12,448 bases of DNA from Zygnema cylindricum (Eukaryota; Streptophyta; Zygnematophyceae; Zygnematales; Zygnemataceae): contig JBBHKE010001174.1 of the NCBI GenBank assembly GCA_037447655.1, positions 64,001 through 76,448 of the forward strand. Reading direction: 5' to 3'. Position numbers and translations under genes: made by a program. Positions within the stretch are counted from its first letter, which is position 1. Each line of letters opens with the position of its first letter. The notes under the pieces are model-generated. The model saw nothing but the letters and a program-made list of their open reading frames with translations, was not told where the DNA came from and did not search any database. This document shows, in pieces, positions 1-7,789 of the stretch.

Positions 1-1023
1 CGCCACCAAATCCCATTTTCTTTGTAGATCATTAGTGCCATCGCTAGCACTAAAATATCTAGGAAAATAGTTTGGTTGAAGATCCTAAAAAGACTCGGAA
101 ACAAGCTTATCCACGAGCCACTTGATCAAAAATCTGATTAATGGCACGCTAATGTAAAGTTAAAATGAGACGATTACATAAAATTTGTGAGAAGGAAAGA
201 AAAAAGGGATCGAAGGTAGATATAGTAGACAAAAGGAACAAAAAGTTAAAGATAAAAAACTCAATACATGATTCAAAAAGTTTGCGAAGGTTCTCAAACT
301 AGCCAAATTATCAACCAAACTATCCTTAAGAAATTATCTCCTTCGATATATGATCATAATACTCAATTGCCCCATTGAGCAACACAGATGCAACACTAAG
401 AAAAGAGAGCAAATTGGACACTACACCCTGGGGGCACAAAACGATACATTTAGTAAAATACTTAGCTGCTCAAAATTAAAATTGAGAATTGAAACAACAG
501 TACCTAGAGCACCAATTTTATTTGCATTATAAGTAGCACACGAGAAAAAACAACGCTCAAAAATCAATACCTGGTACCACATGTACTTCTAAGGTTTGAA
601 AAGGGAATTTGATAAGCAAAAGAACTCATCGATGGTCATCTGGTGATTTTAAGATTTGCGAGAGGACCAATGTACGCAAAAATGTTCATTGGGAGTAAAC
701 TTGGTACTGTGTCACCTTCACGAGTCGTATTTTTTTATGTCGAATATTTAACGTTTTCTATGGTTCTCTCGTGAAAAAAAAGGCGGGGTGATTTTGGAAT
801 CTCTAAAATGAAACAAAATATTTAATTGACTAGATTGGGGTTATAATGTTGCTTACAATATTGGCATGATAGTCAACCTAGAGAACCACCACATTTTTGG
901 TGTAAGTATACAATTGCTTGAATATCGTGGGCAGTTGCCCACAACAACAACCGCGACATAAATTAGGGTGGGGAAAAGTGGTAACGAAAAGCATAGTCAT
1001 ATTATATTGAAATTCCTCAACAC

Positions 1024-1132
1024 TGATGGGACAGACACCTTGAGAATCTTATGGGAAAAGTGGCCATGGAAAACATCTTCATATTGTGCAAGATTTTCCC
1101 CAAGTTGATGGGACGCACACCTTGAGAATGCT
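1024..1132. repeat. Imperfect 27-bp direct repeat, period 82 bp
   Basis: The 27-bp units at 1024-1050 and 1106-1132 both begin TGATGGGAC and share ACACCTTGAGAAT. They differ at about four positions. The sequence between is not similar, so this is a spaced pair and not a minisatellite. It may be the remnant of a larger old duplication. Confidence 0.5.
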
Positions 1133-1286
1133 TGAAGTGAGTGGGAAGGTGTGTTGTTAGAAAAAATCGTAGAATATTGAGTGGTACATATCTGCGATCT
1201 ATTTCAAATGGCATCTTTAAACCCATCAAAGCCTTGTGAAAAACTTACGTGGTGGAGAAAAGCTTCATGAATAGTCCATATACCAT

Positions 1287-1690
1287 TCTTGGGGGTTGAA
1301 GTTGAAGGAGTTAAATGACAGGTTTAGGAAAGATCACCATATCTTGGTCGAAGTGTTCAATATGGCATACAAGTACAAAAACGGAAACCTACTCCCAATG
1401 CTAAGGGGTGGATGCTTCCTTGGGGTTCAAACATCGCTTCCGAGGTCGATGGTGTAAAAGGTTTCAGTGTCGTTGGTGCAAGAGAATGTTCTCCACACCG
1501 TCAATGTTTCCCAATGCAGGGCATTCGAGTTGTAAAAACCAAAAGTGGTGTTAGTTGTCGTTGAGGGCACTTATACATTCTCCTTGCTCTTTCTAGGAAG
1601 ATTCCTACTTTCAATGGAAAAGTAATTGATATGGTGATCCAGTTTCTCAACATGCACCACAAGTACCCTAAGAAGGTAATACCAAGAATA
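1287..1690 (+). pseudogene. Decayed coding-like stretch, unrecognised
   Basis: One forward frame is open from 1287 to 1622 except for two TAA codons at 1455-1457 and 1533-1535. It would give a 56-codon block, then 25 codons, then 29 codons. Near 1598 a second forward frame, open from about 1565 to 1690, takes over with peptide IPTFNGKVIDMVIQFLNMHH, which would fit a frameshift. Both frame-disrupting TAA codons are one C-to-T change from CAA. I recognise no domain. The long near-open run and the protein-like composition suggest a relic of a gene or retroelement, but chance cannot be excluded. No start, splice sites or promoter were identified. Confidence 0.3.
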
Positions 1691-2127
1691 TGAGTCGAAG
1701 GAGACGGATATAGTCATTGGTCATATCATCCGTTGGAATGACTAATCAGGACTGCAGGTTTTCTTGAAAAATATTTTGAAGTTAACGCAAAATGGTAGAG
1801 AAAATCCTTATCCCAGGGTACGTTAACGAAATCTGATTTGGACCGTCAAATTTTTCCTAATCATTGAAAACGACCACTTTTGGCCCTTGATGGCGTGGAA
1901 TAGTGAGTATGAAAACCAATTTCACAAAAATGTTGTATTTTCGTTGATTTGCCCAAAGATGTTGAGCGTGTCTTGCTAGTTTAACCGTGAAAACCTTTGG
2001 GCAAACCATTTTTAAAGTTTAAACCCACCATTTTCCATCGTATAATATTTGACGGGTTGTCCACGGATGTACCGTGCTTGCTAAGATGATTATTTTCAAT
2101 TAATTTTTTTTATTTTTATGTTATTAT

Positions 2128-2914
2128 TAGTGTTGTGTATGGGTAAAAAAATTATCGCGATAACATCGATACCGATAGTTATCGGTTATCGAACGGTCAG
2201 AGATCCCGATATATCGGTCTAAGACCAACAAATTCCATATCAGCGATAACTTCACAAACTATAGTATGCATACAATAGTACTTTATAATATATTGTATTA
2301 TGTTGTTGACTTTATATATCGTGGTATGCCACGTGTAAGAATTTGTTCCATACGTTGTTTAACTGAAATTTATCACGGATATTGCGGCACAAAAACGTTG
2401 ACAATTTTAAAATAATAGTTTATAGTTCTAAAATTGTAGAACTGAAACGAAAAAATTAGATTACATTGTAAATTTGTAAAATCAAACTTTTTCGAAAACG
2501 AGGGGAACAGACGGACAAATTTGACAAACTGTCGCCATTAACTGCCATTTATAAAAAAAAAAACAGTCAAAAGTTTATTCTCGAAGGGGTACCCAAGTAA
2601 AACCGCCTTAAATTATAAATAATGAAGGAAATATCGTGATTTTTCACCGAAATCAGGGGGAAGGGGGTTCGCCGCCTGTCGGGGGAATAACAAGTACAGC
2701 TGAGTGTACTGGTCGTACAATTATCTGTACGGTCCGTACAGATATCACAAATAGTTATCGATATCGGTGTTATTACCAATAATAACCGATGCATATTGGG
2801 CATTTGTCGGCGATAACACCGCTAACGATGTATCGTACCAATATATCGATTACCGGCTACCCGAAAAAATGTCCATATCGGTTATCAGTAAATCCTTACC
2901 GATACACAATACGA
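2128..2914 (+). mobile_element. Non-autonomous hAT-like element, copy A (787 bp)
   Basis: The left end TAGTGTTGTGTAT and the right end (reverse complement of a decayed TAGTGTTGTGTATCGGTAA) enclose 787 bp, nearly the length of the 786-bp copy at 5564-6349. The two copies align along their whole length in opposite orientations. The flanks GTTATTAT (2120-2127) and TTTATCAT (2915-2922) match at 6 of 8 positions, consistent with an aged 8-bp duplication typical of hAT elements. The terminal 100-150 bp on each side are dense in TATCG/CGATA words, a likely set of subterminal repeats. The interior has a GTAC-rich block with a 23-bp palindrome at 2722-2744. No transposase frame is present; the small frames at 2567-3134 are shadows of the repeats. 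Confidence 0.85.
2722..2744. repeat. 23-bp perfect palindrome inside hAT-like copy A
   Basis: Two 11-bp arms, TATCTGTACGG and its complement, flank a single central T at 2733. The corresponding site in copy B (about 5736-5757) keeps the arms only imperfectly. It could form a hairpin or be a binding site. The role is unknown. Confidence 0.7.
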
Positions 2915-2940
2915 TTTATCATCAATTTGTTTTATTTTAC

Positions 2941-3321
2941 TTGTGTTATGTATCGTGAAAGAACTTATAGCGATAAAACCTATAATTATTGGATATCGAA
3001 TGGTGAAGGGTCACGATATATCATTCCTAGACCAACACATTTTTATCGACGATGAAAAACAATACTATCATAGTATCTTATACTACATCGTATTATGTTT
3101 TACACATTATATAGTATTATCATGGCGTCTGTAAAAAACTGTACAAGTGTACGGTATGCACCGTACATCGGTCTCGATATTTATCGCAAATTCATCGTGA
3201 TGCGATAATTCGGTTACCGACATTTCGAACAAATATATCGATTATTGAAAGATAAAAAATATGTACATATCCGCTATCGGCAAATCCGCCAATGCCTACC
3301 GAATACCGATGGACAACACTC
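2941..3321 (+). mobile_element. Internally deleted hAT-like element, copy C (about 381 bp)
   Basis: It begins 26 bp after copy A with TTGTGTTATGTATCG, matching the family end at about 11 of the first 13 bases. It continues with a diverged version of the family's left arm, including the sequence ATATATC followed by AGACCAACA. The right part (from about 3228) matches the family's right arm and ends near ACCGATGGACAACACT. The middle of the element, including the GTAC block, is largely missing. I could not find a matching 8-bp duplication (TATTTTAC on the left, ACTACACC on the right), so the exact ends are uncertain. It is more diverged than copies A and B. Confidence 0.65.
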
Positions 3322-3325
3322 ACTA

Positions 3326-3836
3326 CACCGCGAATCGTAATTAGAGTAAAGAAAAAATCAGAGTAAACAAAGTAAAAGACATGATTAGAGTTATGAACTC
3401 TAATTTGTGTGATATAACTTTTTAAAAAAGGAAATTTACTCTAATTTATCTATAACTCTAATTTGGGCGTAAATTTTGGCGCTGAATATATCCACTGTAA
3501 ATTAAGTACAAATACAAAATCTGACAAAACGTACAATTTCACATCATTATGACGTTTGCATTACGCGGTTTGTGAAAACGCAGTTACATGAAAACGGCAT
3601 GTACTAAATTGTTATTTGTAATTTTCACTTAATAAAGTACATTTTTGCAAGGTCGAACACCGACCGTACCCAACACTATTTATTAAGGCAGTGTATTGGC
3701 GTTATTAACGCTCATTCAAAAAGTACCTTAAATAACGTAAAAAATAATTAAGAATAATGTACTCTATTTATAGTGATAGAGTCAAAATTTGGGGTGACGG
3801 AATTAGCGTACATAACTCTAATTACGATTCACGGTG
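3326..3836. mobile_element. TA-flanked miniature inverted-repeat element D (511 bp)
   Basis: The left end CACCGCGAATCGTAATTAGA and the right end, reverse-complemented, match over 22 bp with one mismatch. Both ends abut TA (3324-3325 and 3837-3838), as expected for a TA target duplication. The TA duplication suggests a Tc1/mariner-like source, but the terminal sequence is not one I recognise. The interior is rich in CTAATT/TTAGAGT words and has a perfect 9-bp hairpin with a 3-nt loop at 3384-3404. No coding frame is present. Interior blocks (3439-3475 and about 3673-3740) also match element J at about 11181-11220 and 11711-11805. Confidence 0.8.
3384..3404. repeat. 9-bp hairpin inside element D
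   Basis: ATTAGAGTT, loop ATG, AACTCTAAT form a perfect stem. The stem repeats the family's TTAGAGT word in both orientations, so it probably derives from the element's repetitive make-up. Confidence 0.6.
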
Positions 3837-3879
3837 TACACCGCCAATAGCTATTAGCGTTGTGTACGCTAATTCCGTC
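3796..3879. repeat. 84-bp imperfect palindrome at the D/E junction
   Basis: Two 41-bp arms are centred exactly on the TA at 3837-3838 with no gap. About 34 of 41 positions pair. The outer 15 bp of each arm (GACGGAATTAGCGTA and its complement) are fully complementary. It is produced by the right end of element D meeting the left end of element E head to head. It could extrude as a cruciform or long hairpin. Confidence 0.85.
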
Positions 3880-4051
3880 CCGCTTTTTTTTTTATTCTCA
3901 AATAGAATTATCCACACTATTTAAAAAATAACCCAAATTCCTAATTAGAGTAAACGATTTCCTCGAAAATTTCCAATGCCCAATTAGTGTAAACCACGCT
4001 AGTTATTTGTATACGCTAAAAAAACTTCTACGCTAATAGCGATTGGCGGTG
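3839..4051. mobile_element. TA-flanked miniature inverted-repeat element E (213 bp)
   Basis: The left end CACCGCCAATAGCTATTAGC and the reverse-complemented right end agree at 20 of 21 positions. TA flanks both sides (3837-3838 and 4052-4053). The left TA is also the right flank of element D. The interior is AT-rich with TACGCTAATT and TAATTAGAGTAAA words shared with D, F and J, and has an 11-bp T run near 3884. It has no coding capacity. The ends are better preserved than those of D. Confidence 0.85.
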
Positions 4052-4053
4052 TA

Positions 4054-4602
4054 GCTTTTTCAGACATGACGTCAATTTAACACTATGCTGTGGCACATGG
4101 CGAGAGGAAACACCTGAAAGTTTGACTTTTAGTGAATTAGTATGGAGACGTACGCCAAAAGAGGACAAACGAACCTACATTTCCGGAAAATGCTTTGTAG
4201 CACAAAAATAAATCTCTTTATCCATCACAAATCAGGTGAGCTTACCGACCCACCGAAAGCCTTACACAGTCTTACACACATTAGATCTGGCGGCTGCATA
4301 AAGATTCCGCCACGTAACGAAGCAGACATGCTAGAGCTGTCGAAGATCCTGCAAAGATTCCACGAATCTCAGATTTCGGGAGATCTGCTATTTACTACTT
4401 GTGTGAAATTACGCCACGTCACCCGTCGTCATCTCATTTTTTTTTTTTTACCCGAGTGAAATTTTGGTTTGGAAGTTTGTTCCCATGTACGTCAATGGTG
4501 ATGACGTGGAGCAAAAGGTGTCGTAACGTAACGACGTGTTTGTCACATAAGTGACAATTAACTCGCGTGTCGTCACTTTTGACTAACGTGAATATGAACT
4601 AC
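4054..4602. other. Unassigned stretch between elements E and G1
   Basis: No terminal repeats or known domain were found here. The longest open frame is 4142-4459 on the plus strand (105 codons, ATG start). Its most protein-like part is around ADMLELSKILQRFHESQ, but it ends in a poly-T run and I recognise no family. A possible splice donor (CAG followed by GTGAGC) lies near 4233. The stretch 4495-4585 is dense in GACGTG, CGTAACG and GTCAC words, with a small inverted repeat GTCAC-ATAA-GTGAC near 4542. It may be another decayed transposon, but this is not shown. Confidence 0.4.
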
Positions 4603-4605
4603 TAA

Positions 4606-5400
4606 GGGTAACCTTCCATCAGGCGAAAAGTGGGGTTGTTTACTGGAGAAAGTACCGTTCCGTACTAGGCCGTACTGTTTTTTTTTTTTTTTTTACAAAA
4701 GATGTTTACTAAAAATTCGTTGAGATTCTCCAGACTTCTTGGAGAAAACTACCACCGTCCGATTTTCAATTTTCTACGCAAACGCTTCTTGTTTCCAGTA
4801 CGTAGCTAGTCTCCTCCGACTGTCCTCGGGAGGAGAGTTTGTGATTACTGGACGCGTGTTTTGGTCCACTTGTAAAGTCAGAGTCGATCCACGACAGACG
4901 TGAAGCAATTAACTTACATGTGGCAATTGGAGTGTACCGTGTGACATAAAAGCCAACCTGTTCGACGACAAAAAATTCTTGGTTGTATGTTCGACGACAA
5001 AAAAAACTTGGTTGTAAGGCATCCTGTGACGTCTCCTTCATAAATGTGTGATACAGCGATTCACGTACAAATGGTACATCCTTGGACATTTGTACAAACT
5101 TTAATTTTGTAACGGTTTTCGTGGCCGTTGATACCACAACAGCCGTAAGAACGTTCAGATTGTACATTAGCGTGACGCTACTAGATATTTTAATCGGTGT
5201 CCGCCCGTACACATACGCAGCTGCGATTTTGTCCTTTTGGAAATGATGATTATTCCCGGGCGGCTCAACAGGTCCTACGTGGTACCAATCGCAATCTAAC
5301 ACCTCATTCACTGGCACGACCTGATGGAAGGGTGTTACAATTATCACTGCCAGTAAACGTGATCGTACAATTACTGGGAACGCCTGATGGAAGGTTACCC
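4606..5400 (+). mobile_element. PIF/Harbinger-like non-autonomous element G1 (795 bp)
   Basis: The perfect 20-bp inverted ends GGGTAACCTTCCATCAGGCG are flanked by TAA on both sides (4603-4605 and 5401-5403). A three-base TWA duplication and GGG-initiated ends are typical of PIF/Harbinger elements. Copies G2 (inverted) and G3 (same orientation) confirm the family. Shared blocks include the poly-T run near 4677-4694, the sequence around GAGATTCTCCAGACTTCTTG, and the AGCTAG site near 4804. The right arm carries a second CCTGATGGAAGG about 60 bp inside the end. No transposase signature is visible. A long minus-strand open frame is described separately. Confidence 0.85.
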
Positions 5401-5416
5401 TAAAACAGAATATCAC
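4766..5416 (-). other. Long open frame across G1, probably not a gene
   Basis: The minus strand is open for 216 codons but starts at GTG outside the element. The first ATG is at codon 84 (5165-5167), leaving at most 133 residues. I recognise no domain. Parts of it align in the same register with G2, for example TKLKFVQM here against FRKFKYVQS near 8960, and TPIATCK against VAYATCK near 9280. Against coding use, a 29-bp tandem duplication (4960-5017) lies within it and would change frame. It may be a relic of a coding region or a chance run. Confidence 0.2.
4960..5017. repeat. 29-bp tandem duplication inside G1
   Basis: Two adjacent 29-bp units, 4960-4988 and 4989-5017, both start GTTCGACGACAAAAA and end CTTGGTTGTA. 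They differ at three or four positions. The unit length is not a multiple of three. Confidence 0.85.
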
Positions 5417-5563
5417 TTCTGTGAAAAAAAAAAATTAAGGTCACTGTATGACGTGGCAAATAAAACAAAAGAAATTACTGTCCTCTGCCAGAATCCCGCT
5501 GTTACAGTGGTCCCACAAAATCTTACATAGCTCTAACAAGTCTTCTCCTTAGGGTAACATAAT

Positions 5564-6349
5564 TAGTGTTGTGTATCGGTAAGGATTTACCGATAACCGA
5601 TATGGACCTTTTTTCGGGTTCCCGATAATCGATATATTGGTACGATATATCGACATCGGTCTTATCGCCGATAAGTAGCCAATAATATCGGGTACTTATC
5701 GGCGATAATGCCGATAACGATAACTATCGGCGATAATTGTACGGACCATACAGATAAATGTACGGCCTGAACACGCAACTGTACGTCGTATTCCCCGGAC
5801 GCGCAGCAGACCCCCTTACTCCCAATTCCGGTAAAAAATCGCAAATTTTCCATCATTATTCCTAATTTAAGGGGGTTTTCAAAATTCCTGCTGCCAGAAT
5901 TTTCAAATATGGCGTCTGGAAATGGCGGCAGTCTGACAGGTGTGTTCGTCTGCTTCTTTCAGTCTGTTCGTCTTTCTTTGGAAAAAGTTTGATTCAGAAA
6001 ATTTTACAATGTATTTTATTTTTTTCGTTTCGATAGTATAGTTTTATAACAATAAAGTATTAACTTATATTTGTCGACGTTTATGTGCAGCGCTGTCCGT
6101 AAAGATTTTCAGTTAAATAGATACGCGGAACAGATTTTTATACGTGGCATTCCACGCTATATAATGAAAACTATACAATACAGTATGTTATATAGTACTA
6201 TTGTATGCATACTATATTTATAAAAAGTTATCGCCGATATGGAATTTGTTGGTCCCAGACCGATATATCGGGACCTCTGACTGTTCGATAACCGATAACT
6301 ATCGGTATCGGTGTTATCGCGATAAGTTTTTTACCGATACACAACACTA
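5564..6349 (-). mobile_element. Non-autonomous hAT-like element, copy B (786 bp)
   Basis: This is the best-preserved family member. Perfect 19-bp inverted ends TAGTGTTGTGTATCGGTAA are flanked by a perfect 8-bp duplication AACATAAT (5556-5563 and 6350-6357). Both features are diagnostic of the hAT superfamily. The orientation is opposite to copies A and C. Beyond the ends, each arm is filled with TATCG/CGATA words. Inside are a GTAC-rich block (about 5735-5785) and a segment with a GCCGCCATT motif on the minus strand, both shared with copy A. No transposase frame exists, so it would depend on an enzyme supplied elsewhere. Perfect ends and duplication point to the most recent insertion of the three. 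Confidence 0.93.
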
Positions 6350-6357
6350 AACATAAT

Positions 6358-6525
6358 CTTTGTTATCTCTGGAAGCAGAATATGCGTAACCTCCAAATCT
6401 GCTACCTGTAAGACAAGTCGACAGGTAACTTCGATTCCAGAAACTGCAAACCCTCAAATGTATTTTGCAGCGATGAAGAAAGATTTTGTTCTGTAAAAAA
6501 AAAAAAAAAATCTTCAACATTACAC
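6358..6525. other. Short unassigned spacer between hAT copy B and H1
   Basis: It contains a 7-bp inverted repeat (TACCTGT, 11-nt spacer, ACAGGTA) at about 6401-6425 and a 16-bp A run at 6496-6511. No gene or element end was identified. Confidence 0.4.
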
Positions 6526-6763
6526 TTAGGGTACGTCCCCATGTGATAAAGTATCGACTTTATTTCGTCATTTTCACCCAAAACGCAGTTCCGTACGAGA
6601 AAAAACTTTAGCTGTACAAAAAAATGAGTCTTGAAAAGTACAGCAAACGTCACGTCGATACTTTGAATGTACTTCATGTTTGTCGTCATATTAACAAATT
6701 TTGGCGTTTTCCTTTTTTCTACCCCCGGGCAAGAGAATCCAGTCAGTCAAAAAACTTAATCAA

Positions 6764-6785
6764 AAATCACCTCGCGAGGTGATTT
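6764..6785. repeat. 22-bp perfect palindrome in H1
   Basis: Arms AAATCACCTCG and CGAGGTGATTT meet with no spacer, 235 bp from the start of the element. The matching site in H3 is at 10710-10731. Confidence 0.85.
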
Positions 6786-7170
6786 CAGAGGAAGTACCGC
6801 CCAAACAACGAATGCAAAACAGCCCACGCACGCGCCACACGCGTGGAAAATTTTCGGACGAGGGAGAGCACTCCCTATTTTTCTCCCTGCCCGTCACGTG
6901 CATGTACGGAAAAAAATCTGCAGGGGTCTCTGGCACCTCCACTTTCATTCATGGGTCCTTTGCAAAATTTTGCGCCGTCGTCGCTATTGATATTTGAGTA
7001 TTTTCTAGGTGTGTATTAGGATAGAAAAATAGCAGAGGCAGTCTGCCTCTGGCTCCCTTATCCAAGCCCCCATACATGTTGTAGTCACTGAAGGCTGGAT
7101 AGGGAGACAAAGTCATGGCTGCCTGAGTTCTCCAAGAGAGACAGGTAAATTAAGAAGGTTAATAAAAAGG

Positions 7171-7215
7171 ATTGACTGGCGTAGGGTTTGATCCTGGTAC
7201 CTGCCGCCAGTCAAT
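7171..7215 (+). repeat. 11-bp perfect hairpin with box B-like loop
   Basis: ATTGACTGGCG and its exact complement CGCCAGTCAAT enclose a 23-nt loop (7182-7204) containing GGTTTGATCC, which resembles the internal box B of RNA polymerase III genes (GGTTCGANTCC). No box A, terminator or tRNA fold was found. It could be part of a SINE relic, a small structured RNA, or the ends of a tiny insertion. Confidence 0.5.
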
Positions 7216-7524
7216 GTAGTTGTTAGCTCTAGCCGTTAACTCTATAATAATGCTAATATATGTAGGGTTTGACAAATATTTAAATAGTAACACGTAGACT
7301 AGTTCGTTTAACGCGAAATAGATATGTAGTACATGGAAACAGTTTTAGGTAGTACGGAGTACTGTTTCGATGTTTTATGAAACGGATATCGCGCACTTTT
7401 TTCGACCGCGAAACAAATACCGCGCGTCGAATTTCAGCGGCTAGGATTATATCTGATTTTGATCGGACGGCCGCGATAGGCGCCGCGATCACGGAAAAGG
7501 TACTTTGGGCGTTTTACGGTCATT

Positions 7525-7789
7525 GCCACGTCAGATGACACGTGGCGTGATACCATTGGATTACGGGAACTCCAGAGATTACGGGAACAAATCTTGATTT
7601 GACACGTGTCGACATTTTGGCCATGTTGTACAATGGCCGTACATAAAGTACACCGACACCTGTACTTTTCTGTACAACACAATAATTTGATTGGTGCCGT
7701 ACTTCAATAGATAGAGTTTTAGAGGGGGGATAGGACTTAGGAAATCTTGGGTAGGTAGCTGCCTCTCCCAGAGAGCACCTTGTATAAAT
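7525..7789 (+). promoter_or_regulatory. Promoter-like cluster within the H1 cargo
   Basis: Two G-boxes (CACGTG at 7539-7544 and within the palindrome GACACGTGTC at 7601-7610) occur with two inverted CCAAT boxes (ATTGG at about 7555 and 7689) and a TATA-like TATAAAT at 7783-7789. The first G-box sits in a 7-bp inverted repeat (GCCACGT at 7525-7531, ACGTGGC at 7540-7546). A 12-bp word GATTACGGGAAC is repeated at 7559-7570 and 7577-7588. The order upstream to downstream fits a promoter, but no open frame follows, so the call is speculative. Confidence 0.25.

Larger units (their letters stand above)
1..2127. other. AT-rich intergenic stretch with no intact gene
   Basis: No long open frame, recognisable repeat end or RNA gene is visible in this 2.1 kb. 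By eye CpG is scarcer than in the transposon-rich DNA downstream, as expected for old methylated or decayed sequence. It contains a short imperfect direct repeat (1024-1132), a perfect 7-bp inverted repeat with a 2-nt spacer at 927-942 (GTGGGCA-GT-TGCCCAC), and a decayed coding-like stretch described separately. The short open frames at 350-532 (+) and 1017-1229 (-) show no motif and are probably chance. The segment ends at the duplicated target of the first hAT-like element. Confidence 0.6.

Noticed and set aside
2567-3134. Several 63-88-codon open frames on both strands
   Set aside because: They lie inside hAT-like copies A and C, overlap in multiple frames, and are not kept in copy B.
5547-5560. 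CTTAGGGTAACATA beside hAT copy B as a telomere-like repeat or a G-family end
   Set aside because: Only one TTAGGG unit is present, so it is not telomeric. TTAGGGTAAC matches the G terminus for about nine bases, but no similarity continues and no partner end was found.
6496-6511. A16 run as the poly-A tail of a retroposon
   Set aside because: No duplicated target or retroposon body precedes it. Comparable A or T runs occur throughout the window.
6526-6534. TTAGGG at the H1 left boundary as an interstitial telomere repeat
   Set aside because: It is simply the TTA target followed by the GGG of the element end.
7185-7196. GTTTGATCCTGG as a fragment of 16S rRNA (conserved 5' primer-like site)
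   Set aside because: The match is limited to about 12 bases; neighbouring bases do not match rRNA.
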